Assembly: GCA_002633025.1 (NCBI GenBank)
Contig: NMRB01000400.1
Span: forward strand, 217,097 to 281,096
Direction: 5' to 3'
DNA from: Notospermus geniculatus
Taxonomy: Eukaryota; Nemertea; Pilidiophora; Heteronemertea; Lineidae
Length of the DNA: 64,000 nucleotides
Part shown: positions 23,049 through 34,483 of the stretch, one piece after another
How the letters are laid out: every line of letters begins with the position of its first letter
Position numbering within the stretch: the stretch's first letter is position 1
The notes under the pieces: generated by a model
Told to the model about the DNA's origin: nothing
The model's database searches: none
What the model saw: the letters and a program-made list of their open reading frames with translations, nothing else
Program-made: the position numbers and the translations under genes

Positions 23049-24147
23049 ATCGTCATTGTATATCATGATTTCTGTTCATAGTTTTCAAAAATACTTTCAT
23101 CTCCAGTAGGGCCTAGGCCTATCTCACTGTATTGGTATTCACGGAAATCTTTCGGTGAAGGTGAGTGAATAGGAAGACAAAAAATTAGTTTACATTAAGA
23201 AAACTACATGTAGGTAACAGTGCACACCATAATATATGCCAACACTGTCTTTTTTTAGCAGTATAGACAAAACAAATAAAAGCTTCTTACATTTGTGATG
23301 GATCTATTGAATAACATACAATGATGAAAATAAACAAATGAAAATAATTCGTGACTTTTGCTTTAAATCCATATAGGGAATCCCTAGTTGGTAGGTCACA
23401 ATGTGACTTGATATCATGATTTTATTACATGTCCTAAAGTAAACTCCCCATCGTTGAAAACAGTTTTTCTCTTTCGTGTTTACATACATGTAAGTGCTGT
23501 CTGTATGTACAGAATGATCGAGTTGGGACATTCACATTCAACTGACTAACGCTTTAGTGTGTGGAGGTACACGTCAGGCGCATCAAAAAGACTGGCAGAC
23601 CCCAAAACTGCAGTGATGGTTACGGATATTCCTTATGTGCCGTAAAGACTGGGATCTGGGGCCATGTTCATAAACATACTTAAGTCAAAGTGTGATACTT
23701 ATTTTTTGTGTTGAAGAAAGGATAAGTGTCACACTTAGACTTAAGTAGTTTTATGAATATGGGCCCAGAACATCAACAAACTGACATCATTGAAATCAAC
23801 TCAGCATTCATTAACCATTTTACAATCCTTTTCTTTCAGGACTCAGCCTGGTTGCAACGAAAATATTCTGGACTTCAGACATCGTATTGGAGCCGATTTG
23901 GAATTCTGATTTTACATCCAGTGGGAATAATTGAAGTCTCATCAGGAAATTAACGTTGGATCAGATTTTGAAGATATTAAACATTTGGATATGAGTGCAC
24001 AAGACCATTTTTGGTCAATTTGACACATTACATTACACCATAAGTGATAGTGGACAACTCCATAGCTGATTGCCTGTTGTGCAAATTTGATGAAAATCTG
24101 AAATAAAGTTGGCTTTCTTGGTGTTGAATTCAACTGTGATTGTGAAC
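23049..24147. other. R1-R2 intergenic region, unit A
   Basis: It contains a palindromic MITE at 23658-23766 with termini GGGGCCATGTTCATAAA and a TTTATGAATATGGGCCC end; in unit B the same element is split by a later insertion. The remainder, including the ~380 bp upstream of R2, shows no recognisable exon. A promoter is presumably here but no core motif stands out. Confidence 0.55.
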
Positions 24148-25266
24148 ATGTACGAACACTGGACAAATACCACTCAGGAGCGAAATGGCTCGGAAACCGA
24201 ATGCAGTGAAAAAAACGTTCACTTCACGGATGACTATGACGCGATCACAGAGGAAATGGACATCATCATCCGCTTATATATCAGTCTACCATTATGCATT
24301 ATTGGGATTATCCTAAATATCTTGTGTTTCTTCATTTTGGGCCGGTTAAAGACTGGAATGCGATCAACAACGTGGACGCTTCAGGTTCTCAGCCTGACAG
24401 ATGCATTTTTCTTGATCAACAGCCTTCTTCTGTCTTCTTTGCCATCAATTTTTGAACACACTGGGGCGATGGAAACATACTACTATAACGTCTACATGCC
24501 GGGATACAAGGTTTTCCTTTACTTGTTCGTGACCTCTCACATTCTCACAATTTGGGTAGTTGCCTTTGTGACCTGTCACAGATATTTTGCCCTACGTTAT
24601 CCACTGAAGGCCATGAGAACTTTATCAGTGCGGCTGTTGTCCAAAGTGGTAGTTGTGTTAGTGGTATATGCATTACTTTTTGCAATTCCAATGATTTTTG
24701 AATTGGAATTTGGAGTATGGTTTGACTGTGCAAGAAATATAACGTACGAAGGGCCAAACGTTGTGTCTTACCGTTCTGCAACAAAAGGAGCTGCATATTT
24801 TATCAGCGATGCCACCGTAAACACATTTTTTCCAGGGATACTGGTTTTTGTTTTGAACATATTACTGATGAGACGGATGAGTATGGATGATAAAATATTA
24901 CCAAAAATATCCAAAACGGACAGAAGGAGTAAAGACACAACCTTCCTTTTTGCTGCATTGGCGACAACCTATTTAATTTGCATCTTTCCATATGCCATTT
25001 TCAAAATCTTGTTCAGTATCGACATGTTCATGTTCCATTCCATAGACCATCAAATCATTTTTAGGGTCATGATACTTTCAAGCTTATTAATTGATCTTAA
25101 TTCATGTGTGAATATGCTGGTATATTATATAGCTGGAACGCGGTTTAGGAAAGCAGTTAAAGACTTCGTCGCCTGTGTGCCAAAGAAAAATGTATACACT
25201 AGTGCAGCAACACCATCATCAAATAATGAAGAGCTCACAATGAACAGTAAAAGGACTGACATGTAA
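24148..25266 (+). CDS. Orphan rhodopsin-class GPCR R2, unit A (FMRFamide-receptor-like)
   Basis: Intronless, 372 residues, clearly homologous to R1 along its length (shared FFILGRLKT, SLTDAFF, FEHTGA or YEHTGA, KDTTFLFA, AGT.FRKAVKD). The ATG at 24148 is the first in frame and has A at -3; upstream in-frame codons include no ATG. TM1 carries GIILNILCFFILG (N57), TM2 LSLTD (D85), TM3 ends in TCHRY instead of DRY, and TM7 reads LNSCVNMLVYY without the NPxxY proline. N-glycosylation sites are N7 and N13, plus an NIT in extracellular loop 2. As in R1, a Cys at position 19 and one in loop 2 (WFDCAR) are present while the TM3 Cys is missing. Presumed G-protein-coupled neuropeptide receptor; ligand unknown. 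Confidence 0.93.
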   Translation: MYEHWTNTTQERNGSETECSEKNVHFTDDYDAITEEMDIIIRLYISLPLCIIGIILNILCFFILGRLKTGMRSTTWTLQVLSLTDAFFLINSLLLSSLPSIFEHTGAMETYYYNVYMPGYKVFLYLFVTSHILTIWVVAFVTCHRYFALRYPLKAMRTLSVRLLSKVVVVLVVYALLFAIPMIFELEFGVWFDCARNITYEGPNVVSYRSATKGAAYFISDATVNTFFPGILVFVLNILLMRRMSMDDKILPKISKTDRRSKDTTFLFAALATTYLICIFPYAIFKILFSIDMFMFHSIDHQIIFRVMILSSLLIDLNSCVNMLVYYIAGTRFRKAVKDFVACVPKKNVYTSAATPSSNNEELTMNSKRTDM

Positions 25267-25367
25267 ATTTTAAAAAAAATACGGTACTAAATTTTTTGTC
25301 AGTGTCATCGCCATTCTGAACAGCATGCACTATGTGATTTGGGTTGGGACGGCTCTGAAATATCTAT

Positions 25368-25623
25368 AGTAAGAAATAAAAGTGGAAAATAAGAAGTGGG
25401 ACATTTTGGAATTTTGCGCGATTTTTTCGGCAATTTCTCAAATTGGGAGAAAATTTTTTCCCATTTTGAGAAGTTTTCTTATAAACTGACATGACATTTT
25501 GTCTGATTTTCGGGCGATTTTCTCAAAATGGGAAAAAATTTCTCCCAGTTTGAGAAATTGAAAAATTTGCGCAAAAGTGCAAAATTTCCCACTTCTTATT
25601 TTCCATTTTTATTTCTTACTCCC
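25368..25623. mobile_element. GGGAGTAAG-type MITE behind R2, unit A
   Basis: Inverted termini AGTAAGAAATAAAAGTGG and complement ending TTACTCCC lie about 100 bp after the R2 stop. AATAAA at 25375-25380 is the first polyadenylation signal downstream of R2 and is part of the terminal repeat. The left tip is truncated by a few bases relative to 16099-16359. The unit B copy is at 38934-39185. Confidence 0.7.
25375..25380 (+). promoter_or_regulatory. Candidate polyadenylation signal for R2, unit A
   Basis: The first AATAAA after the R2 stop, ~110 bp downstream, embedded in the MITE terminal repeat. The same position is kept in unit B (38941-38946). Function is inferred only. Confidence 0.4.
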
Positions 25624-25793
25624 TTATCTTTGGTATCCAAATATGTCGGGATTTTAGCATACGTGTTCATACAACCTTGCGTGGTCTATACTGCTTTAAC
25701 CCCCGTCGGCGCGGGTACCTTCGGCGCCTGTCTGCAACGACCGCCTTCAGCAGCCCTGACCCCCCTCTGCCAAAAATCCTGGATCCGCGCCTG

Positions 25794-27864
25794 CCAAGTT
25801 GGTCGTCCAAGCGCCAGCGAACCAAGAGCCCAAATATGATGACGTCAACAGGCCAACCTTTAGCAGGATGTACTTTGAGGGCAAGCTTTGGTGTCACGTC
25901 AACTGAGTGCTTCGACTGTTACCCTCTTAACATCATTTCCACAAGTGTCCCAGCATCATCCACAGATTTCGCCTGACGGATCATGCCGATTGTTCATTTT
26001 CTCAAGAAACTAAAGTAAAGCATGGACCATTTGCGAATTCTCCTCAGTTTGTTCTCACCATCCCACCAATTACCCCCAGTGTAGAAAACCTCTGATGTCA
26101 TGCACAGGAGACATGCTGCTGAAGGTTCTAGTCCCAATCTGCCAACCAAACGAATGCTTAGCTTATCACATTTGGCCTAACGACCCATTTGCTTTCAGTT
26201 GACTTCCACATAGGAAGTATACCGATAGTAAAGAGCAAGGGACTTCCGGAAAATGCCAGAGACAATTTTACCTGTTGATGGCTGGCAGCCCACCAAGGAT
26301 CCAGCAGATTCATCAGGTAGCCGATTTCAACTTGACTGACCAATTTATTCAGAGAAGAACGAAGTGATTTATCCACAACCAGACTTTGAGTGTTACGTTG
26401 ATGTATCTGTATATAAACATCCCCCTGACATTTTCTCCTCAATGATTGCAAGTATTCAGTGATGAACCACCTCTATAAAGCAAAATGGAAAAAATACCTA
26501 TTGGACCAGAGGTAGGTAAACTGTGTAAACTCGCTTTTGTTACAACTGCTTTTTTGCATTCCAACTACTACATGTAGTATTTCTGTAGTGTGGGCAACAT
26601 TTCAGCAAAACACCTCCGCTGATTGTGGTAACAAAGTTGCTGAGGAAAGGAACTGTACAGGCCTAGACCTTTCCAAAAACGATGGTGGCCTACTATGTAG
26701 TTCTCAAACATGACGTTGTGGTCATTCATTGTCCAAGCATGATATAACATCACCAAACGCATCCTACCAGACAATTATTTTACCTAAATTTTTCTGCCAT
26801 GGCCGTATTTTACCTAAATTTTTGTGCCCATGGCCTACTTGACCAGCTCAGCGTGCCGGCGGCCAATGCTTTTGGGACCTTATTCACAAAGCCCCCGTAA
26901 CTTTAAGGGTACGCAGACCCTTTGTCAGGTTGATTGTGAACAATAGGTTACCTACAAAATGACAATAGTCTACGCGCTGCGTAAAGTTCGGAAAGCTTTG
27001 TGAATAAGACAAGAGCCATGTGCACAAAACATCTTAAGTGTAAAATTTCCCTTATCCTTTGTTTGGAACAATAGTTTAAGGGAAATGTTACGATGTTTTA
27101 GGCATACGGCCCAAGGTCCCAAATGTCATATGGTAAAAACTTTTAGACCGCCACCTTTGTGGGAAAGGTGTATACCAAAGCTTTCCAGTCATATATTCCA
27201 TCACTCGAATATCTCAAATTGGGTGACAATTTTTTGTGTACTTAACATTTACAGGTTTTTTCAGCAGTCGATAGTGATATTTTTTACTGGTTTTCATACA
27301 ATAGCTTGATTCTCCAGAAACTGACAGACAAGAGAATCTTTCTATCCTAGGCCCCTACACTACAGATTATACATGTACAAGTACATGTAGTTTGTAACTA
27401 CAATGAAATGCAGAGGCAGTTAGAGTGGATTGTAACGCCAAGAGCTACATGTACCTGCCACATTGGTAGAGGGTGATTAGGAGTTGGGAACTCTTATGCA
27501 GTACCACGTCTCCATGCAACACAGGAATTGGAGGCCACATGCTTGATATTTTTGTCAGGGACATTCTGCAATTTGTCTCTTGGCTATTGACAGTTGAAGT
27601 AACTGCCTGACAAGACAAGGATTTCCCTTGTCAATCGCATTTTGCTTGCACCTAGACATGCATTAGCATGTTGTGCTGAAGGATACTGCTTGCACCAATA
27701 GGTTAGGTATCAGCATGGAATGAAAGCAGTGGTAATATGTAGTTTATTGGGTGTGTTTTTTTTTCGAGTCAGTCTTGTAACAGTTCAGGTACCGCATGCT
27801 ATGAGTGTGCCTGATCGTATTTAGAGGGATAGGGGCCTGTTGTCCCTCCTCCTTGCCCCCAAAA
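25794..27864. other. Non-coding stretch, unit B
   Basis: It contains the unit B version of the 104-codon minus frame (26158-26451) and a segment at 26700-26870 related to 52845-53050. A palindromic CTTATTCACAAAGC/GCTTTGTGAATAAG element spans 26877-27011, followed by an eroded GCATAAA palindrome to 27115. No gene is supported. Confidence 0.5.
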
Positions 27865-28031
27865 GTCGTCTCCAAATCTTGCAGGTTTTCGACCCAAACC
27901 GGGGTCTTCCTCAGGCACTTCTTAGTTGAGGTAACAGTAAATTGAGCAGGATCCCAATTGTAGATCTAAACTAGAAAGTGCCTGAGGAAGACCCCGGTAG
28001 GAGTCGAAAATTTGCAAGATTTGGAGACGAC
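27865..28031. repeat. Long hairpin with CTGAGGA...GAAA core, unit B
   Basis: Counterpart of 15501-15666, with the right arm CCTGAGGAAGACCCCGGTAG then GAGTCGAAAATTTGC (one stem base changed). Confidence 0.7.
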
Positions 28032-28566
28032 TCTATGTTTACCATCATTTTGTGTGTCGTTTTTGGTGCTTCTATTTTGGATATCCTCCCCCCTCCCCCC
28101 CCCCCCAAAAAAACTTGTAGAATTCAGGGCAAATTTGGCAAAATTATGTCTTGCACCTCAAAAAAGGCTATCAGCAAGGCCAGATGCACCCTTGATCTAT
28201 GCCTGGAGGAAGGAGGAATTATACTGACAGTATAATTCCTCCAAGATCTTTGTAACTAACACCTGCTCATCAACTTTTTGTATGCTAAAAACTGGAAAGA
28301 AATATCTTCCTCCTCATTCAGATTCTTTGTTCTGCCTGTTGTAGAATAAGAGATATGAGGCATTAGGACATGATATGACTACAAATACATTCCTGAGGTA
28401 CGCTTACATGTATGTATGTATGTACATGTATGTTCGCCATCTGCATTCTTCTCTTTCTTTCTCAATTCTTTGCTTCCATGTAATCCATCCAGCACTGAAA
28501 TGACTTTGCCGTACATTGCTGCAGATGGTATCACCAATTGGCACAGGGAAGCACCTTGTCAGTCCA

Positions 28567-28965
28567 TCACCCCGGGCGTTGGCAAATGTCAGGTATTATG
28601 ACATTTGGACCCTCTCCACCCTTAGTTTGGCATTTCTTTCCAACCACATAACACTCAATCAGCCACCTCTGATTAGTACATCTCTCCTCGAGTCCAACAT
28701 CAACCGCCCTAGTCCAGGTATCCAGGAGACGGGTCGTCATTAATCCTTGCTTATCAACCTCAATACAACATTTAAGACAATTTATGCGCAGATTGGGCTC
28801 ACTTATGTCATTTTGTTTGTCGGTATCTAGATTGATCTCTCTCAGGTAAATATCAGCTCTGGTATCATTAGTGTACTGGAGCTGGGGCCGGAGTGGACCT
28901 GGACGAAAGCCTGGTTGGACTTGCCCTCTGCTGATAGTTTCCTTTTCATTTCTAAAGGATTTTCT
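28567..28965 (-). other. Open frame of ~132 codons, unit B counterpart of 16421-16796
   Basis: The minus frame is open from an upstream TGA near 28966 to a stop at 28567-28569 and includes LRPQLQYTNDTRADIYLREI and CLKCCIEVDKQG. It has no recognised family, and its replacement-rich divergence from unit A suggests it is not under constraint. Confidence 0.2.
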
Positions 28966-29681
28966 TCATCATTGTTTATTTTGGCATCCGAAAGGTAGGT
29001 CCTAATCAAATCGTTCTAGGTTCTGAATCTACAATGTAGACATTAGTTTTGGGAAGTCCTGAGGTGAAATTTAAATTGGCTCCATTCAACAAAGACAGTT
29101 ACAAGTCGATTACCATTAAAAAAAATTGAAGCTCGTGCCTATTACGTAAAGCCAAAATTCAGGCAGTGAGAGACACCTGGTGGCAACACATGAAGTGTAT
29201 CCCTCAGTTACTTCATCGTTCGCAGTTAAACCTTTATGTTTGATTCCTTTGTGTTACAACCTCTTCCTGTTTCCTGCTAGCACAACTCCATAGCACTCCT
29301 TTTTCACCAAAGCCATTTCATCAGAGGCAGTCACAACAAACCCTCTCTCCCCAAACTTAGCAAACACAGAAATAGATTGGATATTCTATGCTGGTGCAGA
29401 CAACAAATTTGATTTGTATTTAGTAAACAGAGACTGGGATGATATCTGATTTAGGGAAGTAATTAATGCGTGTTAGGTCACTGGGGATGTGGCCAGTTAT
29501 TTAATGGCCTGTTGCTGCACCGAGATTATTAAAAACGAGGATGGACATCCAGCCAAAAACAAATGAAGTGAGAATTGGTCGATGTCACCTGTACCTACAG
29601 GAGAATCAGGAAGAACTTATTTTTCATGCAATTTTCAGACAAATTTTCTTTTGTTTCACCTACATGTATGCTTGCACAGCT
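28966..29681. other. Non-coding stretch with dispersed repeat, unit B
   Basis: It holds the unit B copy (29126-29260) of the dispersed ~135-bp repeat; nothing else was recognised. Confidence 0.5.
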
Positions 29682-29829
29682 TGTGGTACTACATTGTAGG
29701 TGTAGTAGTACTACATTGTAGGTGTAGTACTACATTGTAGGTGTAATACATGTACTACTTTGTAGGTGTAGTACTACTACATTGTAGGTGTAGTACTACA
29801 TTGAAGGTGTAGTACTACGTTGTAAGTGT
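29682..29829 (+). repeat. 19-bp minisatellite, ~7 degenerate copies, unit B
   Basis: The same unit as 17632-17921 with fewer copies and more substitutions (for example TACATGTACTACTTTGTAGG), so array length changed after the copies separated. Confidence 0.85.
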
Positions 29830-30741
29830 GCTTGTTATTGGTGATGATGGGCCTTTATTTGTTTGGCTTGGGGTCTCTTTTTGCAAACATTATCAGTGCT
29901 CCTGGTATCACCTTCCTGCTGGTTGGGGTACTTTTAACACAGTGACAGCTTCATGGTTATACTACTAGTAAATGAACACACATGTACATGTAGTGCCCTG
30001 TGCGTCAAATCAATCTTACAGGCAACAGAATTTGGGACATTTACTGCAAATGTTGATGCAGATCTTCATGTTAGAAGTGGGACATACAGTTTTTTGGCAT
30101 CATGTAAACCTGTAGTAACTGTGGAGCATTTCGATTTTGGTATTGATTCTCAGTATATACTTCTACTTTAAAATGCACGCAGTGCTTTGTATCAGAAATA
30201 TCATAGTGCCAGAATGAGTACTGTAAGTGCAACTTTACATCTCCAGTCATTTGCATTTTTGATTACCCCCTACTAATGAGGGCACAGATCTGGTATTCTA
30301 CCGACACACCAGCACGTCAGAGTATTTATCCTCTGTCAACAAATTCTCTAATGAGAAAAATGCTGGCCATATTCTGCAAACAAATCTATATTAAGTTCAT
30401 TTGTCAGGGCTTGCTGTGATATCAGAGGCCATATGGATTGGAACATGGAATTATCAGTAGAGAGTAAATCTAGTGTAATAGTGTACGTAGGCATATTTGG
30501 CAGGAAACAGGACATTTGAGGCTTAAAAATTATTATTTTTTCATTTACAGGTAAGTCATCTTCCTTTGCCAACTACAGGTTGTGTGTGAGATGACGTTAT
30601 TCGAAATCATGTTGCCAACAAACTTATTCCATGATTTACTATCAATCTTCGTTGCTATTTTATTAAGGGTCTTTCAACAGTGTAGCAGGACTATTTCTCT
30701 TCATGACATCTAGATTAGTTTTTTCTGTTGGTCTAAGTTGA
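29830..30741. other. Non-coding stretch, unit B
   Basis: It aligns with 17922-18981 but lacks the palindromic MITE found there at 18080-18192. No gene was recognised. Confidence 0.5.
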
Positions 30742-30800
30742 GGGCGATAACCGAGTGGTCGAGCGTCAGCCTTGCGTCTGAGAGGTCGGGGATCTGATCC
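30742..30800 (+). repeat. tRNA-like SINE head, uninterrupted (unit B)
   Basis: A-box-like TAACCGAGTGGTCGAGCG and a B-box-like GGGGATCTGATCC. It is the empty site of the MITE inserted at 19038-19145. It is not an intact tRNA. Confidence 0.5.
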
Positions 30801-30815
30801 TTTATCAAGCTGGCT

Positions 30816-31073
30816 TAAGGCCTGTCTACGCCATCAACATTTTCAAAACATTTCTGCGATAAAACATTTTGAAAAATGTTTTGGAAATGTTGCGGCTTGC
30901 TTGGGTTGGTCTACACTCTGCAACATTATCAAAACATGTTTTCAAATTGTTTTGCAAAAGTTGCAGGTCCAGTCCACACTGTGCAACAAACCGAAAACAA
31001 CGGTGTTTTGAAAATGTTGCAGTTGGATGTTTTTAAAATGTTTTGGAAGTGTCGATGGTGTAGACAGGCCTTA
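30816..31073. mobile_element. MITE with TAAGGCCTGTCTAC termini, unit B
   Basis: Counterpart of 19168-19425 with the same terminal inverted repeats. Confidence 0.6.
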
Positions 31074-31855
31074 CTCTTCAATACTGATCCAAACGCTTTA
31101 TTTAAGTGCTGTTCCTTCCAGAGGTCCTCAGAGATATTTCTGAATGCTAACAAGCAGTGAATGTAACTGTGGGACGTAAAAATCTGATGATAACAACTAC
31201 TGCTACCATTAGGTGTCAAGAAATTGTAGAAGGAAACATATGCAAGCATTTTGTGTGTGGTGTGTAGCAAAGCTTGAGTTAGTTTTCAGATTTTACAGTT
31301 GGTACATGTAACTCATCCTGACAATCTCAGGACAGTCGTACCCTCCATTAAAGGCGTTTTAGTTCGAATTTGTAAACATACGGTCTGCCACCTATTGTCA
31401 ACTTCTGGTACTAACAAATTGGATAAAAATCGATTTAAATCTCGCCTTTCACAACTTTTTGTTTGTTTTTGACCGTAAAATCATGAATATATTTCAGTTA
31501 CAAGAATATTTGTCAAGATAGATATAAAAAATAGACAATATTAATTTTGGTATACAAGGTGCTGCCACCTGTCCACAGGAATATAACTATTATAATCAAC
31601 CAAGTAAACAAACAAACAAACCGTGTTTACAATAACTAGCATGATACCCATGGCGAGCACACGCACAGGGTGCATGTGGTCAGAGGATGGCATAAGTGGT
31701 AAAAAAACGTATAATGGCACCATAAGCAGTAAGGGTGGCCAAAAAATCACGCCGAAGTCACACTGTAGAAAATCTCTGAATATTTTGGGTTTTAGTAGTT
31801 TTTCAGCGGAAAACCTTGTACGAAATCAAGGTATGAATCGCAGAAATGGCTGGTG
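31074..31855. other. Non-coding stretch, unit B
   Basis: It aligns with unit A up to about 31446 (CTCGCC), where unit A has its N; from there it is private to unit B. No gene was recognised. Confidence 0.5.
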
Positions 31856-32100
31856 ATTACCCCCAGACGGGTAGAGGTGGTGCCGATTCTAGGACGTTTG
31901 TCCCCTGGACATTCCACCCCCTCCCGGCCGATATTTGCCTCTGGAATTTTGCCCGCCGGACATTTACCCTCGGAGGAGAGGCCCCCCAGGACATGTACCC
32001 CCTGACTACCCCGGACATGAGGGCAGAAGTCCAACGGGGGTATCAAATGTCCAGGAATAGATGTCCAGGGGCAGATCTCTTAGGGGCAGAAGTCCTACGG
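31856..32100. repeat. Degenerate GGACATTTACCCCC-type repeat array entering the gap
   Basis: Imperfect repeats of GGACATTTACCC, GGACATGTACCCCC and their complement GGGCAGAAGTCC succeed each other in both orientations and run into the N gap. The array is probably why the assembly broke here. Confidence 0.65.
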
Positions 32101-32963
32101 NNNNNNNNNNNNNNNNNNNNNNNNNNNNNNNNNNNNNNNNNNNNNNNNNNNNNNNNNNNNNNNNNNNNNNNNNNNNNNNNNNNNNNNNNNNNNNNNNNNN
32201 NNNNNNNNNNNNNNNNNNNNNNNNNNNNNNNNNNNNNNNNNNNNNNNNNNNNNNNNNNNNNNNNNNNNNNNNNNNNNNNNNNNNNNNNNNNNNNNNNNNN
32301 NNNNNNNNNNNNNNNNNNNNNNNNNNNNNNNNNNNNNNNNNNNNNNNNNNNNNNNNNNNNNNNNNNNNNNNNNNNNNNNNNNNNNNNNNNNNNNNNNNNN
32401 NNNNNNNNNNNNNNNNNNNNNNNNNNNNNNNNNNNNNNNNNNNNNNNNNNNNNNNNNNNNNNNNNNNNNNNNNNNNNNNNNNNNNNNNNNNNNNNNNNNN
32501 NNNNNNNNNNNNNNNNNNNNNNNNNNNNNNNNNNNNNNNNNNNNNNNNNNNNNNNNNNNNNNNNNNNNNNNNNNNNNNNNNNNNNNNNNNNNNNNNNNNN
32601 NNNNNNNNNNNNNNNNNNNNNNNNNNNNNNNNNNNNNNNNNNNNNNNNNNNNNNNNNNNNNNNNNNNNNNNNNNNNNNNNNNNNNNNNNNNNNNNNNNNN
32701 NNNNNNNNNNNNNNNNNNNNNNNNNNNNNNNNNNNNNNNNNNNNNNNNNNNNNNNNNNNNNNNNNNNNNNNNNNNNNNNNNNNNNNNNNNNNNNNNNNNN
32801 NNNNNNNNNNNNNNNNNNNNNNNNNNNNNNNNNNNNNNNNNNNNNNNNNNNNNNNNNNNNNNNNNNNNNNNNNNNNNNNNNNNNNNNNNNNNNNNNNNNN
32901 NNNNNNNNNNNNNNNNNNNNNNNNNNNNNNNNNNNNNNNNNNNNNNNNNNNNNNNNNNNNNNN
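32101..32963. other. Assembly gap (863 Ns)
   Basis: No sequence. Long open frames spanning it are artefacts of translating N. Unit A has about 235 bp of real sequence between its N at 19796 and the point where similarity resumes (20031, matching 32964). Confidence 0.99.
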
Positions 32964-33642
32964 GTGTCCTCCACCACCAAGCAAATAAACAAAGGAAGCA
33001 ACGACAAGAACATTAGCTGATATGATTTCTACCAGAGCTCTGTCCTCTAATTGATCCAATGATGTGACACCCCCATCAGACATGAGCCTACATCACCGTA
33101 AAGACTAATTAAGAAAATCAACATGCACACTTCGAGTTGAAAGACAAGAAATTAATAGGAAATGGGACATAGGAGTAGTCGACACTTCCCCAGAAACAGT
33201 CGAAGAGATCACTAATGAGTCATTAATGACAAGGCCAACACGGTGAGAAACCAACTCCAAGGTGTGAAAAAATCCCGAAACAACAGAAAACCCTATTCGT
33301 TTTATCCATTGTCAAAGGTGAGCGTTGAATGAAGACCTAATTAAGGTTGCTTCAAGTTTGATATCACAGAATGTGAAAGGTGAAGTTTGGAACCATAAAA
33401 AATAGGACGGCTGAGGTGAACCCTGGGAAGAACAAGAAGAGATGTCTCACTTTATTGAGGCTATTTCCAGCATTTTCTTGAAAAATAAAGTTGGCATGAT
33501 GGTTATTGTATTAAAACAATCGTTTCTTTTCAATTACTGCTGGAGATTGAAGAGACAAATCATACACCAACATACTCAACTACTACGAAGAGTAACAAAC
33601 TAGAATCGCCTCGAATCACATCGAACAGATTCAAAAGGTGTT
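32964..33642. other. Non-coding stretch, unit B
   Basis: It aligns with 20031-20728; nothing was recognised. Confidence 0.5.
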
Positions 33643-33875
33643 AGCATTTTCATTTCCCATCTCTTTCTGCATAGGAAGACAATTCAAAGCATAAAATACT
33701 TCACCATTTACGAGAAGGCAGGATTTTAATGACGTCGAGGAACCTTCTGTGCAAGATAGCATTTTCATTCCCCATCTCTTCTGTATAGGGAGACAACTCA
33801 AAGCATAAAGTATTTCCCCATGAACGAGAAGGCAGGATCTATATTCCATCGACGAACCTCCTCCTGTGCAAGACA
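33643..33875 (+). repeat. Two-unit ~115-bp tandem repeat upstream of R1, unit B
   Basis: Counterpart of 20729-20956. A one-base insertion (CATTTTCATTTCCC) shifts the antisense frame relative to unit A. Confidence 0.6.
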
Positions 33876-34483
33876 TGGATGTCCATCTGAGGTACATGTA
33901 CATGTGTTTTCTGACCTCTTTTATTTTTGAATTTTCAGTTACATATTTAATTCATTTGCCTTTCTTACTTTTCAAACAGGTTGTAAAGAACATCTGGACC
34001 AGGTCCTGTCCTCATGCACAAATGATTAGGATTCGTCAGTTCTCTGAGGTCGAGTCTAGCAATTGGCCTTTTTTAGGGCTGAGATCCCTCAAGAAATTTA
34101 TCTGTTCCGACAATACATGGACTATCACCATTGTTACTCTTGTTTTCCAGTTCTCCACCAACGATGCAGGAATTAAGGTTTGGAATATGACGTAAGACGA
34201 CCAACAACTTCTGAAGTACAAGAACTGGATACTCTTAGAAATAGTAACTTCTCAGAAGGCACAACTCACATAGAGGCATACAATTCGATGTAACAAAGGC
34301 AGAACAGTTGGACTGTCGAAAAACAGCAATTTCTGAAAGCGGATTGTTCGCGTCTGTCCAAAGTGAACCAAAAATAATAAAAAACCCGTTTTATTCGTAA
34401 CAACAACTGGTAATGCATTGCGGCGGCCGCTCCGGAAACTGTTCTGTGGAATCTTTGACTCGGCGCGAATAGTCCGCTTTAAA
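33876..34483. other. Upstream region of R1, unit B
   Basis: It contains T-rich tracts ending in AG (for example CTTTTCAAACAG and CTTGTTTTCCAG) that could be acceptors of 5' untranslated exons, also present in unit A, but no exon can be demonstrated. Confidence 0.35.

Larger units (their letters stand above)
13448..25697 (+). repeat. Tandem segmental duplication, unit A (~12.25 kb)
   Basis: The order of sequence here is repeated by 25698-39259 at very high similarity: the hAT-like MITE remnant, minus-strand open frames, hairpins, the 19-bp minisatellite, a SINE, receptor R1, a TTAA element and receptor R2. Unit A ends at ...CTATACTGCTTT, the same phrase that ends unit B at 39259. The next unit starts inside MITE sequence (CCCCGTCGGCGCGG). 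Confidence 0.9.

Noticed and set aside
28567-28965. TGF-beta-like pro-domain (LKCC pattern)
   Set aside because: The resemblance is limited to a short Cys pattern, with no WL...NLG motif in order and no mature cystine-knot domain nearby.
31846-33083. Open frames of 319-380 codons across 32101-32963
   Set aside because: They consist almost entirely of untranslatable N positions; the real flanks are a degenerate repeat and non-coding unit B sequence.
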